Assembly (NCBI GenBank): GCA_963832355.1
Contig: CAWHTX010000004.1
Coordinates: 1 to 64,000 of the forward strand
Direction: 5' to 3'
Length of the DNA stretch: 64,000 nt
From: DATFVA01 sp963832355
GTDB taxonomy: Bacteria > Bacteroidota > Ignavibacteria > Ignavibacteriales > Ignavibacteriaceae
The position numbers and the translations under genes are program-made. Below the pieces are notes generated by a model. That model made no database searches, was not told where the DNA came from, and was given only the letters and a program-made list of their open reading frames with translations. This document shows, piece after piece, positions 1-9,800 of the stretch. Every line of letters begins with the position of its first letter. The first letter of the stretch is position 1.

Positions 1-17
1 CATAAATAATTTTTAAA

Positions 18-39
18 AAGGCGGGTATTAACCCGCCTT
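18..39 (-). terminator. Rho-independent terminator of the T9SS-sorted protein gene
   Basis: A perfect inverted repeat (AAGGCGGGT, loop ATTA, ACCCGCCTT) lies 12 bases past the stop codon of the minus-strand gene ending at 52. Read on the minus strand the stem is followed by a run of T, the usual form of an intrinsic terminator. Confidence 0.85.
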
Positions 40-51
40 CTTGGAACTAGA

Positions 52-2127
52 TTACTTCAGAAGCATCATCTTCTTCGAGCTTACATAGTTATTTACCTTA
101 ATCTGGTAAATATATATTCCGCTCGTTAGTCTGGAAGCATCGAAATTCACTTCATATCTTCCAGCTGCTTTCTGGTCATTGATCAGCGTGGCAACTTCGT
201 TACCGAGAATGTCATACACCTTTATGGTAACAAACCCGGACTGAGGGATCTGGTATTTAATCCTTGTTGACGGGTTGAAAGGATCCGGGTAGTTCTGGGA
301 TAACGCATATATGTGAGGAAGATTTCCCGATTCATCCTTTACTCCGACTAGAGGTGTTATTGTAAAAACCCCATCACTTTCATCCATAACGGATGCATTA
401 GCTGCATCGCTTACTCTTACGAGGCACTCGGTGGAAGGTGTGTTTGGTACCTCCCAGCTGTAGGTTCCTGTTGCAGGAGTAGTAGCTTCAATATCACTCC
501 AGGTTGAACCATTATCGGTGCTTAGTTCTATTCTTACATCCGAAACACCGCTGTATGTATATGTTATATCGTTTGTCGATCCGGCTTCCCAGGATTCACC
601 GCCGTTAGGCGATGTTACGGCAACCGTCCCCGGTAGAGCCCAGCTTGAATTATCGAAATATACTCCAACATAGTTTGCGCCGACGTAAGCAAAGACAGGT
701 GTATCTCCGTCAAGATCGCCGACCTCAGGTTTCTGTATACCGGTTACATCATTAGCAGGGTCAGACACCACTTCGCTTTGCTGCCATGTGCCATCGTAGT
801 ACTTATATCTTATACTGCGGGGTGTTGTATTTCCTTCAAGTGAACGTTCGAACACACCGCGGAATACCTGATTATTAGAAGTCTTATAGGAATACAGAGA
901 GGGCCATTTATTTTCATCGGGAATTACCCAGGTCGTTATACTTCCCCAGGTAGTGCTTCCGGCAGGTTTCATAACAGTGTACAGATCGTAAGAAGAACCG
1001 TCCTTCTTTTCAAAAACAACGGAGACGGTATTATCGGGTATATTATCTCTGGATGAAATTACCTCAGGATGCCTTGTGGTATCAGTAGTTGCATCAGCAA
1101 TTGTAATCCGGGATCCCCACCCAGCAGGATCACCTGTGTTCGTATTTTCAATTACATAAAGGTTTCCGCTGTTAAATCCATTGAAGGTAACATATACACC
1201 ACCGTTCAATCCGTAGCACATATCAATATCCTTACCGACGGTGCCTGAGCCGACAAGTGCTGCATCCTGCCATACTGTTCCATAACTTGCCGGATCAGAG
1301 CGGACAGATTTGATTATGTTCAGACTGTCATACACGCAGATTGCTCTGTAGCCAGATGCGGGGAAGTTTCTATCGACCGCAAAGTCCAGCGGCCAGCCGC
1401 CGCCTGATGTTCCGGCAATTGTGTAATAACTCCATATGGGAGTATCTGTAGATGTTCTGCCTACTCTTAACCAGCCGTCATCGAAAGTATAAAAGAGGAG
1501 GAGATATGAATCGCCCGATGAACCTGGGTATCCGTCAAAACACATCAATTCAACTTGTTTAAAGGATAGTGTGCTGGTATAAACAGAGCTCCACATTGCC
1601 CAGGATGTACCTCCATCAGTTGATTTATAAATGTAGACGCTGTCTTTTGTCCCGCTACCATCCAGCCTTCCCATTACGGCAACATAAACATCGCCGTCGC
1701 GGGAAACATCCATGCTTATATCGTATGCTTTACCTTCAGTTATCATAACATCATTGCCCCAGAGAACATTCGAAGGGGCCGGGGCGGGAGTTTCAAATAA
1801 GAAGTTATCTGACTGTCCGGTTGTACTAATGCGAGGATTACCGGCAGGCGCTCCATCGGGTGTAAGATCAGCTACACCATTGCTTACAGTTCTGTAAAGT
1901 TTTGCAACTTCCGGGTTAACAATATTCCATTCGGAGATAATCTGGTTTCTGAGTTCGTAATAAGTGTCCCAGTCGCCGTTGTTTTCTGCAGCATTTATAT
2001 CATGATAAAGAGATTGGAGCTGCGGGGGTACTGTAATCTGGTTATTTCCCGATATTTGATCCTGTGCAACTGAGATGAAAGAACACAGAATGAATACAAT
2101 AATTACTGTAAAAAAGGATTTTGTCAT
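52..2127 (-). CDS. Secreted surface protein with T9SS type A C-terminal sorting domain
   Basis: This 691-residue protein is probably exported by the Sec pathway and then across the outer membrane by the type IX secretion system. Residues 1-22 form a signal peptide (hydrophobic stretch ending SVAQ). The middle (about 110-500) contains repeated short motifs such as STDGGTSW, resembling sialidase/BNR-type propeller repeats. Near 505-595 is a segment starting VTSPNGGESWEAGS, like the Kre9/KNH-type beta domain often found before sorting domains. The last ~85 residues carry NYPDPFNPST, a GNEVATL strand and the closing SGIYIYQI...KKMMLLK, which is the T9SS type A sorting domain; the usual motif is NYPNPFNPST. 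No catalytic residues are recognisable, so the role at the cell surface is unknown. It is a single-gene unit with its own terminator. Confidence 0.88.
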   Translation of the reverse strand: MTKSFFTVIIVFILCSFISVAQDQISGNNQITVPPQLQSLYHDINAAENNGDWDTYYELRNQIISEWNIVNPEVAKLYRTVSNGVADLTPDGAPAGNPRISTTGQSDNFLFETPAPAPSNVLWGNDVMITEGKAYDISMDVSRDGDVYVAVMGRLDGSGTKDSVYIYKSTDGGTSWAMWSSVYTSTLSFKQVELMCFDGYPGSSGDSYLLLFYTFDDGWLRVGRTSTDTPIWSYYTIAGTSGGGWPLDFAVDRNFPASGYRAICVYDSLNIIKSVRSDPASYGTVWQDAALVGSGTVGKDIDMCYGLNGGVYVTFNGFNSGNLYVIENTNTGDPAGWGSRITIADATTDTTRHPEVISSRDNIPDNTVSVVFEKKDGSSYDLYTVMKPAGSTTWGSITTWVIPDENKWPSLYSYKTSNNQVFRGVFERSLEGNTTPRSIRYKYYDGTWQQSEVVSDPANDVTGIQKPEVGDLDGDTPVFAYVGANYVGVYFDNSSWALPGTVAVTSPNGGESWEAGSTNDITYTYSGVSDVRIELSTDNGSTWSDIEATTPATGTYSWEVPNTPSTECLVRVSDAANASVMDESDGVFTITPLVGVKDESGNLPHIYALSQNYPDPFNPSTRIKYQIPQSGFVTIKVYDILGNEVATLINDQKAAGRYEVNFDASRLTSGIYIYQIKVNNYVSSKKMMLLK

Positions 2128-2868
2128 AAAGACTCCTAATTTGTTAAATGGTTATCAGGGTAGTCGAATCCCTGAAATTATTTATGATTGATAGAAAATA
2201 GTTAGATAGTACTTTGCCAAGATTTCACTTAATTTCTGAGCGAAAATCTTAGTCTGATACTCCCCATAAAAGGGGTGTGGGAAAGGGTTTAATTGCAGGA
2301 TCGTAGGGTCAAGTTAATAAGAAAAGAACAATTGAAGATTTTCCTCCTTTAACTTTTTCCTGCTCATTTTCCCGGGAACATTATATTAAAAATGCAATAC
2401 TGTAAAAGCTGTTCGATAGTAATTCCAAGATAAGGATAATCCTGAATAATCCAAAAAAATTACGAATTATTTAAATGTTATTAATAAAAAAGTGGCTGAC
2501 TTTATTGTTAAGTTTTTCAACTTCTTTTGTAAATCTTAATCACATCATTAATTATACCGGAGATTCTTTTTTCATACAAACTACCTTTTCTGGTGAAATG
2601 TTATGGGAGTGTAACCGGAGAATAAGATATTTATTATTTTCCCGGATAAAAAGAAATTTATCATCAAAAACAACCATTCGTAGAAACACCTGAAGTATCC
2701 TCAACTGTCTCAGGTATCTGCAAATATCATTATTTTTAATATATTTAAGTGATTTCCTTTTCGGCTATTTGTTTATACGAGATAATCATTTTGATTGTTT
2801 TCTGTCATTTATCAGTAAAGATAAGTTTTCTATTTTCATAATTATTTTAATTATAAAGAGATACTACA
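2128..2868. other. AT-rich intergenic region between divergent genes
   Basis: No convincing gene is present. The only open frame of note (2475-2693, plus strand) is AT-rich, has no ribosome binding site and resembles nothing I know. A small dyad, TCAGGG (2155-2160) and CCCTGA (2170-2175), lies just upstream of the minus-strand gene and could be an operator. A second, ACCTGA (2688-2693) with TCAGGT (2710-2715), is of unknown meaning. The promoters of both flanking genes must lie here. Confidence 0.5.
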
Positions 2869-3675
2869 ATGAAACAACTCAGGAACTACCTCTTAGCGAT
2901 AACTCTTTTCTCGTTTTTCTTTATGTCGTGTAGTTCGGTTCCTCTTACAGGAAGGAAGCAGCTGAACCTGATCCCCGAAAGCGAAATGCTGTCAATGAGC
3001 TTCAGTCAGTATGACCAGTTTTTGAAAGAACACCAGGAAAGCAATAATGCGCAGCAGGTTGCCCTTGTAAAGAGAGTTGGCAGCAAGATCGCATCAGCTG
3101 TGGAGCAGTATATGAGGCAGAATGGTAAATCAGCCCAACTCAGCGGCTATAAATGGGAATACCACCTTGTTGTAGATTCCCAGGTAAATGCATGGTGTAT
3201 GCCCGGTGGAAAGATTGTGGTTTATACAGGAATTCTCCCGGTTACGCAGAACGAAAACGGACTGGCCGTAGTGCTTGCCCATGAAATAGCCCACGCTGTT
3301 GCACATCACGGAAATGAAAGGATGAGTCAGGCCCTGCTTGCCCAGCTGGGAGGGGTCGCTCTCTCACAGGCGCTTAAGGATAAACCACAGCAAACCCAGC
3401 AGCTTTGGATGGCCGCATATGGGGTAGGCACAGAGGTTGGTGTTCTTCTTCCGTACAGCAGAACGCAGGAGAGCGAAGCCGATCATCTTGGACTAATATT
3501 TATGGCAATGGCCGGCTATGATCCGCATGGAGCTCTTGAATTCTGGCAGAGAATGATGGCACAGAGCCAGGGATCACCGCCGGAATTTTTAAGCGACCAC
3601 CCGGCTAACCAGACAAGGATCAACGATATTAAGACGGAAATGCCCGAAGCGATGAAGTATTATAAACAAGGATAA
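2869..3675 (+). CDS. M48 family metallopeptidase, lipoprotein (LoiP/BepA-like)
   Basis: A 268-residue zinc peptidase of the M48 family, predicted to be a lipoprotein facing the periplasm. The N-terminus has a lipobox ending FFMSC, giving a lipidated Cys21, followed by the sequence PLTGRKQLNL typical of the LoiP-type subfamily. HEIAH at residues 138-142 supplies two zinc ligands and the catalytic Glu, and Glu203 in ESEADHLG is the likely third ligand. In Gammaproteobacteria such proteins take part in outer-membrane protein quality control; that role here is inference. No partner gene is adjacent: the next gene starts 74 bases downstream and encodes an unrelated membrane protein. Confidence 0.9.
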   Translation: MKQLRNYLLAITLFSFFFMSCSSVPLTGRKQLNLIPESEMLSMSFSQYDQFLKEHQESNNAQQVALVKRVGSKIASAVEQYMRQNGKSAQLSGYKWEYHLVVDSQVNAWCMPGGKIVVYTGILPVTQNENGLAVVLAHEIAHAVAHHGNERMSQALLAQLGGVALSQALKDKPQQTQQLWMAAYGVGTEVGVLLPYSRTQESEADHLGLIFMAMAGYDPHGALEFWQRMMAQSQGSPPEFLSDHPANQTRINDIKTEMPEAMKYYKQG

Positions 3676-3749
3676 TGAGGCAAGCTTGAATAGCCTCCCG
3701 AAAATTTTTAATTTTATATCGGATTTAATATTTATATAAAGGAGGGGAG

Positions 3750-4397
3750 ATGCCTTTTACAACAGAAGAATTCCTGGGGGTATTCAAATCATATAATGAA
3801 GCCATTTTTCCGTTTCAGGCATTTTTACTCATATCAGCTGTCTTTATTGTTATCCAGGTATTCAGGAAAAGAAAAATCGGCAATCAGCTGATTACCTGGC
3901 TGCTCGCTTTTTTCTGGTTATGGGTAGGGGTTGTATACCAGATAATGTTTTTCTCTTCTATTAATCCTGCAGCATATATTTTCGGTGCGGCTTTTATACT
4001 GGAGGCCTTATTCATTCTGAAATCGGGAGCCATAGATAAAAAACTGGAATTCGGATTCAGCAAAGATCTGAATCATTACACGGGATTGATCCTTATTATA
4101 TATGCATTGATAATATATCCTGTACTGAATGTTTACTTTGGACACGCATATCCCAGGAATCCAACATTCGGTCTTCCTTGTCCTACTACTATCTTTACAT
4201 TTGGAATATTCCTGATGACAACACGAAGGATCCCATTATATCTTCTTATTATTCCATTTCTCTGGGCGTTACTGGGGATATCAGCGGCTATGCAGCTGGG
4301 AATTTATGAAGATACGGGGCTCATTGTTTCTGGAATCCTTGCTGTTTCATTACTTATGAAGGATAAGGCACAGGAAAAGAAATTAAAGGAAGCCTGA
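3750..4397 (+). CDS. DUF6064 family integral membrane protein
   Basis: This 215-residue protein consists almost entirely of hydrophobic helices, probably six, with short charged loops and a basic cytoplasmic tail rich in Lys and Glu. It matches my memory of the DUF6064 family, including the N-terminal FPFQAFLL segment and the FGLPCPTT motif in the second half; the function of the family is unknown. A strong ribosome binding site (GGAGGGGAG) sits just before the ATG. It may share a transcript with the M48 peptidase, 74 bases upstream. Confidence 0.75.
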   Translation: MPFTTEEFLGVFKSYNEAIFPFQAFLLISAVFIVIQVFRKRKIGNQLITWLLAFFWLWVGVVYQIMFFSSINPAAYIFGAAFILEALFILKSGAIDKKLEFGFSKDLNHYTGLILIIYALIIYPVLNVYFGHAYPRNPTFGLPCPTTIFTFGIFLMTTRRIPLYLLIIPFLWALLGISAAMQLGIYEDTGLIVSGILAVSLLMKDKAQEKKLKEA

Positions 4398-4443
4398 TTA
4401 CAGGCACCCGAAGTATGAACATTAACAAATAATTTCTGTTGAT

Positions 4444-5817
4444 TTACAACCCTTCCTGGCTGATCAGGTACGCTAAAATTGTTATGGCTGCAGATCCAAG
4501 TTCCAGCTCGCGGGGATTAACTGCACTAAGTACATCATTATCTGAATGATGGAAATCGAAATAGCGCTGTACATCAGGACGGTAGCCTATCAAAGCCTTT
4601 GCATTTCTTATATCGTTAATATCCGCACCGCTGCCGCCTTTTTCCACTTTATCAATGCTGCATAAATCAAGCACTGACTGCCAGCTTTGAAGCCTGGCAA
4701 GAATAGCAGAGTCGGAAGTAGTTGTAAATCTCCTGGGGGTAAATCCTCCTGCGTCCGATTCAATAGCAGCAATATGTTTTTCCTTTGCCGTATCCGCATA
4801 ACTTCCATACGCCCTGGCTCCGCGGGATCCGTTCTCCTCATTTATAAAAAGAACGCACCTTATGGTTCTCTTTGGTTTAAGGTCCAGCCGCTTTAAAAGA
4901 TCCAGCACTTCAATCGACTGAACGCAACCGGCACCGTCATCGTGCGCTCCCTGTCCTTTGTCCCAGCTGTCTATATGTCCCCCCACAACAATTACTTCGT
5001 CCGGAAGTTCTGTTCCTCTTAATTCACCTATAACATTGTATGACTGTGTATCAGGCAGAGTTTTACAGCTCAGTGCCAGGTGAAGTTTAAGTCCGGGATC
5101 CTCCATGATCACTTTATGAAGAAAATCCGAGTCAGTATATCCTGCTGCGGCTCCGGGTATTTTCGGAATACTATCGTGGTAATACATTACTCCCGTATGG
5201 GGTACGTTATCAAACTTAGTAGTAATAGACCTGATAATAACTGCCACTGCGCCATACCTGGAAGCTCTTATCGCACCTGACACTCTCTTACCGACAGCTT
5301 TTCCGTAGGCAGCAAAAGTATTAACAAGACTTTCATCCATCGGTTCGTTTATGAAAACGATTTTTCCTTTAACTTTTTCTTTTACCGAATCAATCTCATC
5401 AAGGTTTTCCACTTCGAACAAAGGTGCTGTAATGCCTTCCCCTGGTGTTCCTATACTCCCCCCAAGCGCGCAGATGTTTATATTCCGCCCTTTATATTTT
5501 CCCGAAACGATAACAGCTTCCTCTGTATTACCCCTTACCCAATGGGGAACCATTACCGGCTGGAGCCAAACGCTGTCGAAGTTCAGGGCTTTCATCTTGT
5601 TTTCTGCCCATTGAATTGCTTTCAGGGAATTCTCCGAACCACCTAAGCGGGGCCCTATTGAACATAATTCGGTAAGCATCGAAAATGCTTCACGGTCCTG
5701 AAGTGCCGAGTGAGTAATCTTTTTTGCAGTCTCCCTTATTGACTCAGTCGTTTGAGCATTAGCAGTTACAGCAATTGTTAAGGAAAATATAAGCAGGTAA
5801 ATATTAGGAAGTTTCAA
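4444..5817 (-). CDS. M28 family metallopeptidase, carboxypeptidase Q-like
   Basis: A 457-residue secreted aminopeptidase/carboxypeptidase with a signal peptide (residues 1-22, ending TANAQ). It has an apical PA-like domain in the middle (about 100-240) and a catalytic M28 domain at 260-457. Expected ligands of a two-zinc centre are visible: His281 in GGHID, Asp293 in AHDDGAG, the Glu327-Glu328 pair in NEENG, Asp355 in ESDAGG and His424 in DFHHSD. The order fits the plasma glutamate carboxypeptidase (carboxypeptidase Q) branch. It probably degrades peptides in the periplasm or outside the cell. It is convergent with the DUF6064 gene and apparently transcribed alone. Confidence 0.9.
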   Translation of the reverse strand: MKLPNIYLLIFSLTIAVTANAQTTESIRETAKKITHSALQDREAFSMLTELCSIGPRLGGSENSLKAIQWAENKMKALNFDSVWLQPVMVPHWVRGNTEEAVIVSGKYKGRNINICALGGSIGTPGEGITAPLFEVENLDEIDSVKEKVKGKIVFINEPMDESLVNTFAAYGKAVGKRVSGAIRASRYGAVAVIIRSITTKFDNVPHTGVMYYHDSIPKIPGAAAGYTDSDFLHKVIMEDPGLKLHLALSCKTLPDTQSYNVIGELRGTELPDEVIVVGGHIDSWDKGQGAHDDGAGCVQSIEVLDLLKRLDLKPKRTIRCVLFINEENGSRGARAYGSYADTAKEKHIAAIESDAGGFTPRRFTTTSDSAILARLQSWQSVLDLCSIDKVEKGGSGADINDIRNAKALIGYRPDVQRYFDFHHSDNDVLSAVNPRELELGSAAITILAYLISQEGL

Positions 5818-5981
5818 TTTTTAGTTCCATCCATTAAAAAAAATAATTACAATAATAATCAAACTTCGGAAAAATATTATTAGTTTTAGCTAACATTTTA
5901 TGAGGGGATGGCGGCAGAAGGGTAAACCAACTGGTAAAAGTACGATTATGTTAAAGCGATAATTAAATAAGTAAATCTGGT

Positions 5982-6482
5982 ATGAATAAAGATGCAAAGT
6001 TTTATATAGAAAAACTGGGGCTGCAGCCTCACCCGGAAGGCGGATACTTCAAAGAAATATACCGGTCGGCCGAAATAATTCTGCCCGAAGGTCTGCCGCG
6101 AAGATTAACAAAAGAGAGGTCCGTTTCCACCTCTATCTATTTTCTCCTGGAGGGAAAACAGGTATCTAAATTTCACAGACTTAAGTCTGACGAGCTGTGG
6201 CATTTTTATGATGGAAGCGGAGTAAGTATCCACATAATAGATGATAAAGGGAATTTATCAAAAGTCGTTCTGGGGAAAGAAATTGATAAGGGAGAGGTTT
6301 TTCAGACAGTTATTCCGGCAGGGCATTGGTTTGCCGCAGAACTAAAGGATAGAAAATCCTTCACCCTTGTCGGTTGTACAGTTGCACCGGGATTCGACTT
6401 CGGAGATTTTGAACTGGCAGATAGAAATAAACTGCTAAATTCATTTCCATTACACGAGAGTATTATTAAGAAATTTACCTGA
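5982..6482 (+). CDS. Cupin domain-containing protein, DUF985 (Cupin_5) family
   Basis: A 166-residue cytoplasmic protein of the DUF985 family. The opening sequence (LGLQPHPEGGYFKEIYRS) and the pair SVSTSIYFLLEG and SKFHRLKSDELWHFY are hallmarks. Later the motifs PAGHWFAAEL and GCTVAPGFDFGDFEL complete the single cupin barrel. Its substrate is unknown; the family is often described as sugar-binding or epimerase-like, which is not shown here. Length is normal. It stands alone between a divergent peptidase gene and sprA. Confidence 0.88.
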   Translation: MNKDAKFYIEKLGLQPHPEGGYFKEIYRSAEIILPEGLPRRLTKERSVSTSIYFLLEGKQVSKFHRLKSDELWHFYDGSGVSIHIIDDKGNLSKVVLGKEIDKGEVFQTVIPAGHWFAAELKDRKSFTLVGCTVAPGFDFGDFELADRNKLLNSFPLHESIIKKFT

Positions 6483-6807
6483 ATTAAAGGATGCGAATAA
6501 AGCCGTTTCAGGAGGAATTTGATGCCGGGGGGTTTATTTTAGCCCCAAAGGGCGAAAAAAAATTACCTTAACAGGTTCCTCTTAAAACTTTACATTAAAA
6601 CATTGAAATTTTTGCAGTTTTCAAATGCCTTTAATATTGAACTTCAGACCTATTTTGCATAATTTTTTGCTCGAAATTTAATTATTAATCCGGAGGATCT
6701 ATAGAATTCTTTTCTACTGTAATTTTTGATTTATTTCTTTCGGGTTCCACATTAAAAATAAGATTCCAAATCTGGTTCAGGAGATATTAGGGGTCACTGC
6801 GGCTTCT
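6483..6807 (+). promoter_or_regulatory. Leader region upstream of sprA
   Basis: This 325-base gap should hold the sprA promoter. A GGAGGA ribosome binding site lies at 6692-6697, but no ATG/GTG/TTG in the sprA frame follows it. The sprA frame is open from 6730 (a TGA stop at 6727-6729 closes it) and encodes basic residues followed by a hydrophobic stretch, so translation probably starts inside this region. A GC-rich stretch at about 6520-6555 (GGGGGG, then GCCCC) could form a weak hairpin. Confidence 0.45.
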
Positions 6808-9800
6808 GTGGTGATCTTTTACAGCTTGGTTAATCTCGGGTTCTCTCCGGAAAAGGCTCAGGTGGATAATACTATCTGGGTCAATGCCTTGTTCGATTAT
6901 TACCATAAGCTGGATTCACTTCCTCCGTATCCAAATGATTATTCTTCTGCTGAACGGGATGAAGATCAGCTTTCTTCTGTCCCATCCTCTGATGAACAGA
7001 AAATCGATTCAATAAAAGTATTTGATCCTAAGCTTAAATTACTTGAGAAAAAACAGGACAGCTATGCTTCCCTGGAGGCATCACAGTCTGATCTCTTCGC
7101 TGCTGTAACCGGATTCTTTCCTCCCGATTCTACATTTGAAGGTGACTCACTAAAAACAGATTCATTACAGACTGATTCAATGAAGGTGGATACAATAGGC
7201 GTTGCAGCCGACACTATAAAAGTTGACTCAATGGCTATCGACTCTACTGCCAGACTGAAGTACTTTCATTATGAACGCATGGATCTGCCTTATGTGACCC
7301 TTCAACCTCAGAGGACTTCGCCTTTTATAGCACAGCCCACTTCCAGAAGCCGTACTATAAAAATCGATTCAACAGGAAAGTTTGTTGAAATAGAAGAAAA
7401 GGTGGCGGGCGAGGAAACAAAGATCCTGCTGCGAGTCCCGATTCAAGACTATATTGATGCAAAACTTGCTCTCCATGAAAGGGAGCTGTGGGAACAACTC
7501 GGTTATCAGTATGAACTGAAATCGTCCAAGAAAGAACTGGGAGAGTTAATAAAAAATGTAACCGATTTTGAAATTCCTTTGCCGAAAGTAGGAGTGCTCA
7601 GTATTTTCGGTGAACCGAAGATCAGTCTTAAGATAGGTGGTGCTGTTGATATCCATGGAGCCTGGCGTAATGAGAACACGGAAGGAGTAACCGCTTCAAG
7701 GTACGGCAATACAAGGAACGAACCCGACTTCAAACAGCAGGTGCAGATAACTGTCGCAGGAACGATAGGGGATAAGCTGCACATAAATGCCGACTGGAAT
7801 ACCGAGAGAACATTCCAGTATGAGAACCAGCTTAAAATAAAATATGAAGGTTATGAGGATGAGATAATTCAGAGTATTGAAGCCGGTAACGTTTCGCTGC
7901 AGACATCTCCCCTGGTAGGCGGTAGTGAAGCGCTGTTCGGATTAAAAGCTAACTTTAAATTAGGTCCTCTTTCGCTTACAACACTGGCCAGTCAGAAAAA
8001 AGGTGAAACAGAAGAGGTTTCGGTTAACAGCGGAACAACCTCGCAGGAATTCAACCTGCGCGCATACGATTACTCAACTAACCACTACTTCCTCGATACG
8101 ACATATGCAAGTGAAACTCAGCATATTTTCAGCGACTATTATAGTAAGGCTACCCCCATTGTCCATCCTAACCTTCGCGTTGTTAATATTGAAGTCTGGA
8201 AATCAGTTTATGGTATAATCACCGACAGAACAAAGCAAAGAAAAGCTAACGCCTATATAGACCTTATCCCTACTACACAAGGGGGGAATTATCCTGAACT
8301 CAGCAAAGATACAACTGCTATCCCGGGTCAACTGGAAACCGGCTGGTTTGAACTTCTTCAGCAGGATGTTGATTACGTTCTGCATCCTGAAACAGGTTAT
8401 ATAACTTTTAAGACCAGCCTGCAGGATAATGATGTAGTTGCTGTTGCTTACCAGCGTCAGAACGGTGATGTCTATGGAGAATTCCTGAACTCGATCAATG
8501 TTAATGACACTTCATCGAATTTAGTTCTCAAACTTGTAAAACCCAAGAACCTTCAGTCTGGAGGCCCGTATGCAAGGGCATGGAAACTGCAGCTTAAGAA
8601 TATTTATCCGCTTGGCGGCAGGAATATTAAGGAAGAAGGATTTGAATTTAACATAGAGTATGAAAAAGAAGGACAGGATCCTGTAACCGACCTGACAGGC
8701 AAGGACGGTACAAACGTAAGATTACTGACCGCATTTGGACTCGACCTGCTTGATGCAAGTAAACAGCCTGTTCCCGATAATAAGTTCGATTTTCGTCCGA
8801 ACCTGACGATCTTTCCCGAAACCGGTGAGGTAATCTTCCCGACATTAAAACCATTCGGTGCAGATCTTCCGGCGGATATACCGGATACACTCAAATATAC
8901 TGACGTATACGATACATCAAAAACCAAAGCTCAGCAGAATAAGGTAAAGGATAAGTGGCTCCTTACAGGTAAATATTCGGGTGAGGCCTCCTCTGTTTAT
9001 CAGCTCGGCTTTAATGTTGTTGAAAATTCAGTCAGAGTATTACTGAACGGAAGGGAGTTAACTCCCGGGACAGACTATATAGTAGACTATAATATAGGCC
9101 AGCTTACCATCCGTAATGATGCCGCTCTCGTTCCCGGTGCAGATCTGAAAATAACCTATGAGAAGAACGACTTGTTCCAGCTTGCTTCTAAAACGCTTTT
9201 GGGAGCGAGGGGACTTTTCGACTTCTCCGACAAAACCCAGCTCGGTTTCTCTATATTGAATTTGAACCAGCAGACGCTCAGTGATAAGGTCAGAATAGGC
9301 GAGGAACCTTTGAGTAATACTATATATGGTGTTGATGCAAAAACCGGAGTTGATCTTCCGTTCGTAACAAAGGCACTTGATAATATTATCTCTACAAGGG
9401 AAATGTCAACTGTTAGTGTCAGCGGTGAATATGCCTACATAAATCCCGATCCTAATACAAAGAAAAGTACTATCGCTTCTGACAACGGACAGAGTATTGC
9501 CTATATAGATGACTTTGAAGGTGCAAAAAGGACTATCCCTGTCGGAGTTTCGTATACTGCATGGAAGGACCTTAGTCCTCCTGATTCTCTTCCGGGACTT
9601 TCAGGATTAACTCCCAAACAGTTAATGGATTACAAGGGAAAAAGCATCTGGTATACAGTTACTCCATCCGATGTGAACGTAAAACAGATATGGCCGAATA
9701 AATCGGTGGCAAAAGCTGACCAGCAGGTAACTGTAATGGATTATGTTTTTCTTCCCGATACTCCCGGAACATACAACTATAACCCCCAGCTGGGGAACAG

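Noticed and set aside
2119..2128. TTTTGTCATA match to the stress motif
   Set aside because: It is the start of a coding sequence (ATG ACA AAA on the minus strand) and lacks the left arm.
2475..2693. 72-residue plus-strand open frame in the AT-rich gap
   Set aside because: No ribosome binding site, AT-driven composition, no recognisable domain.
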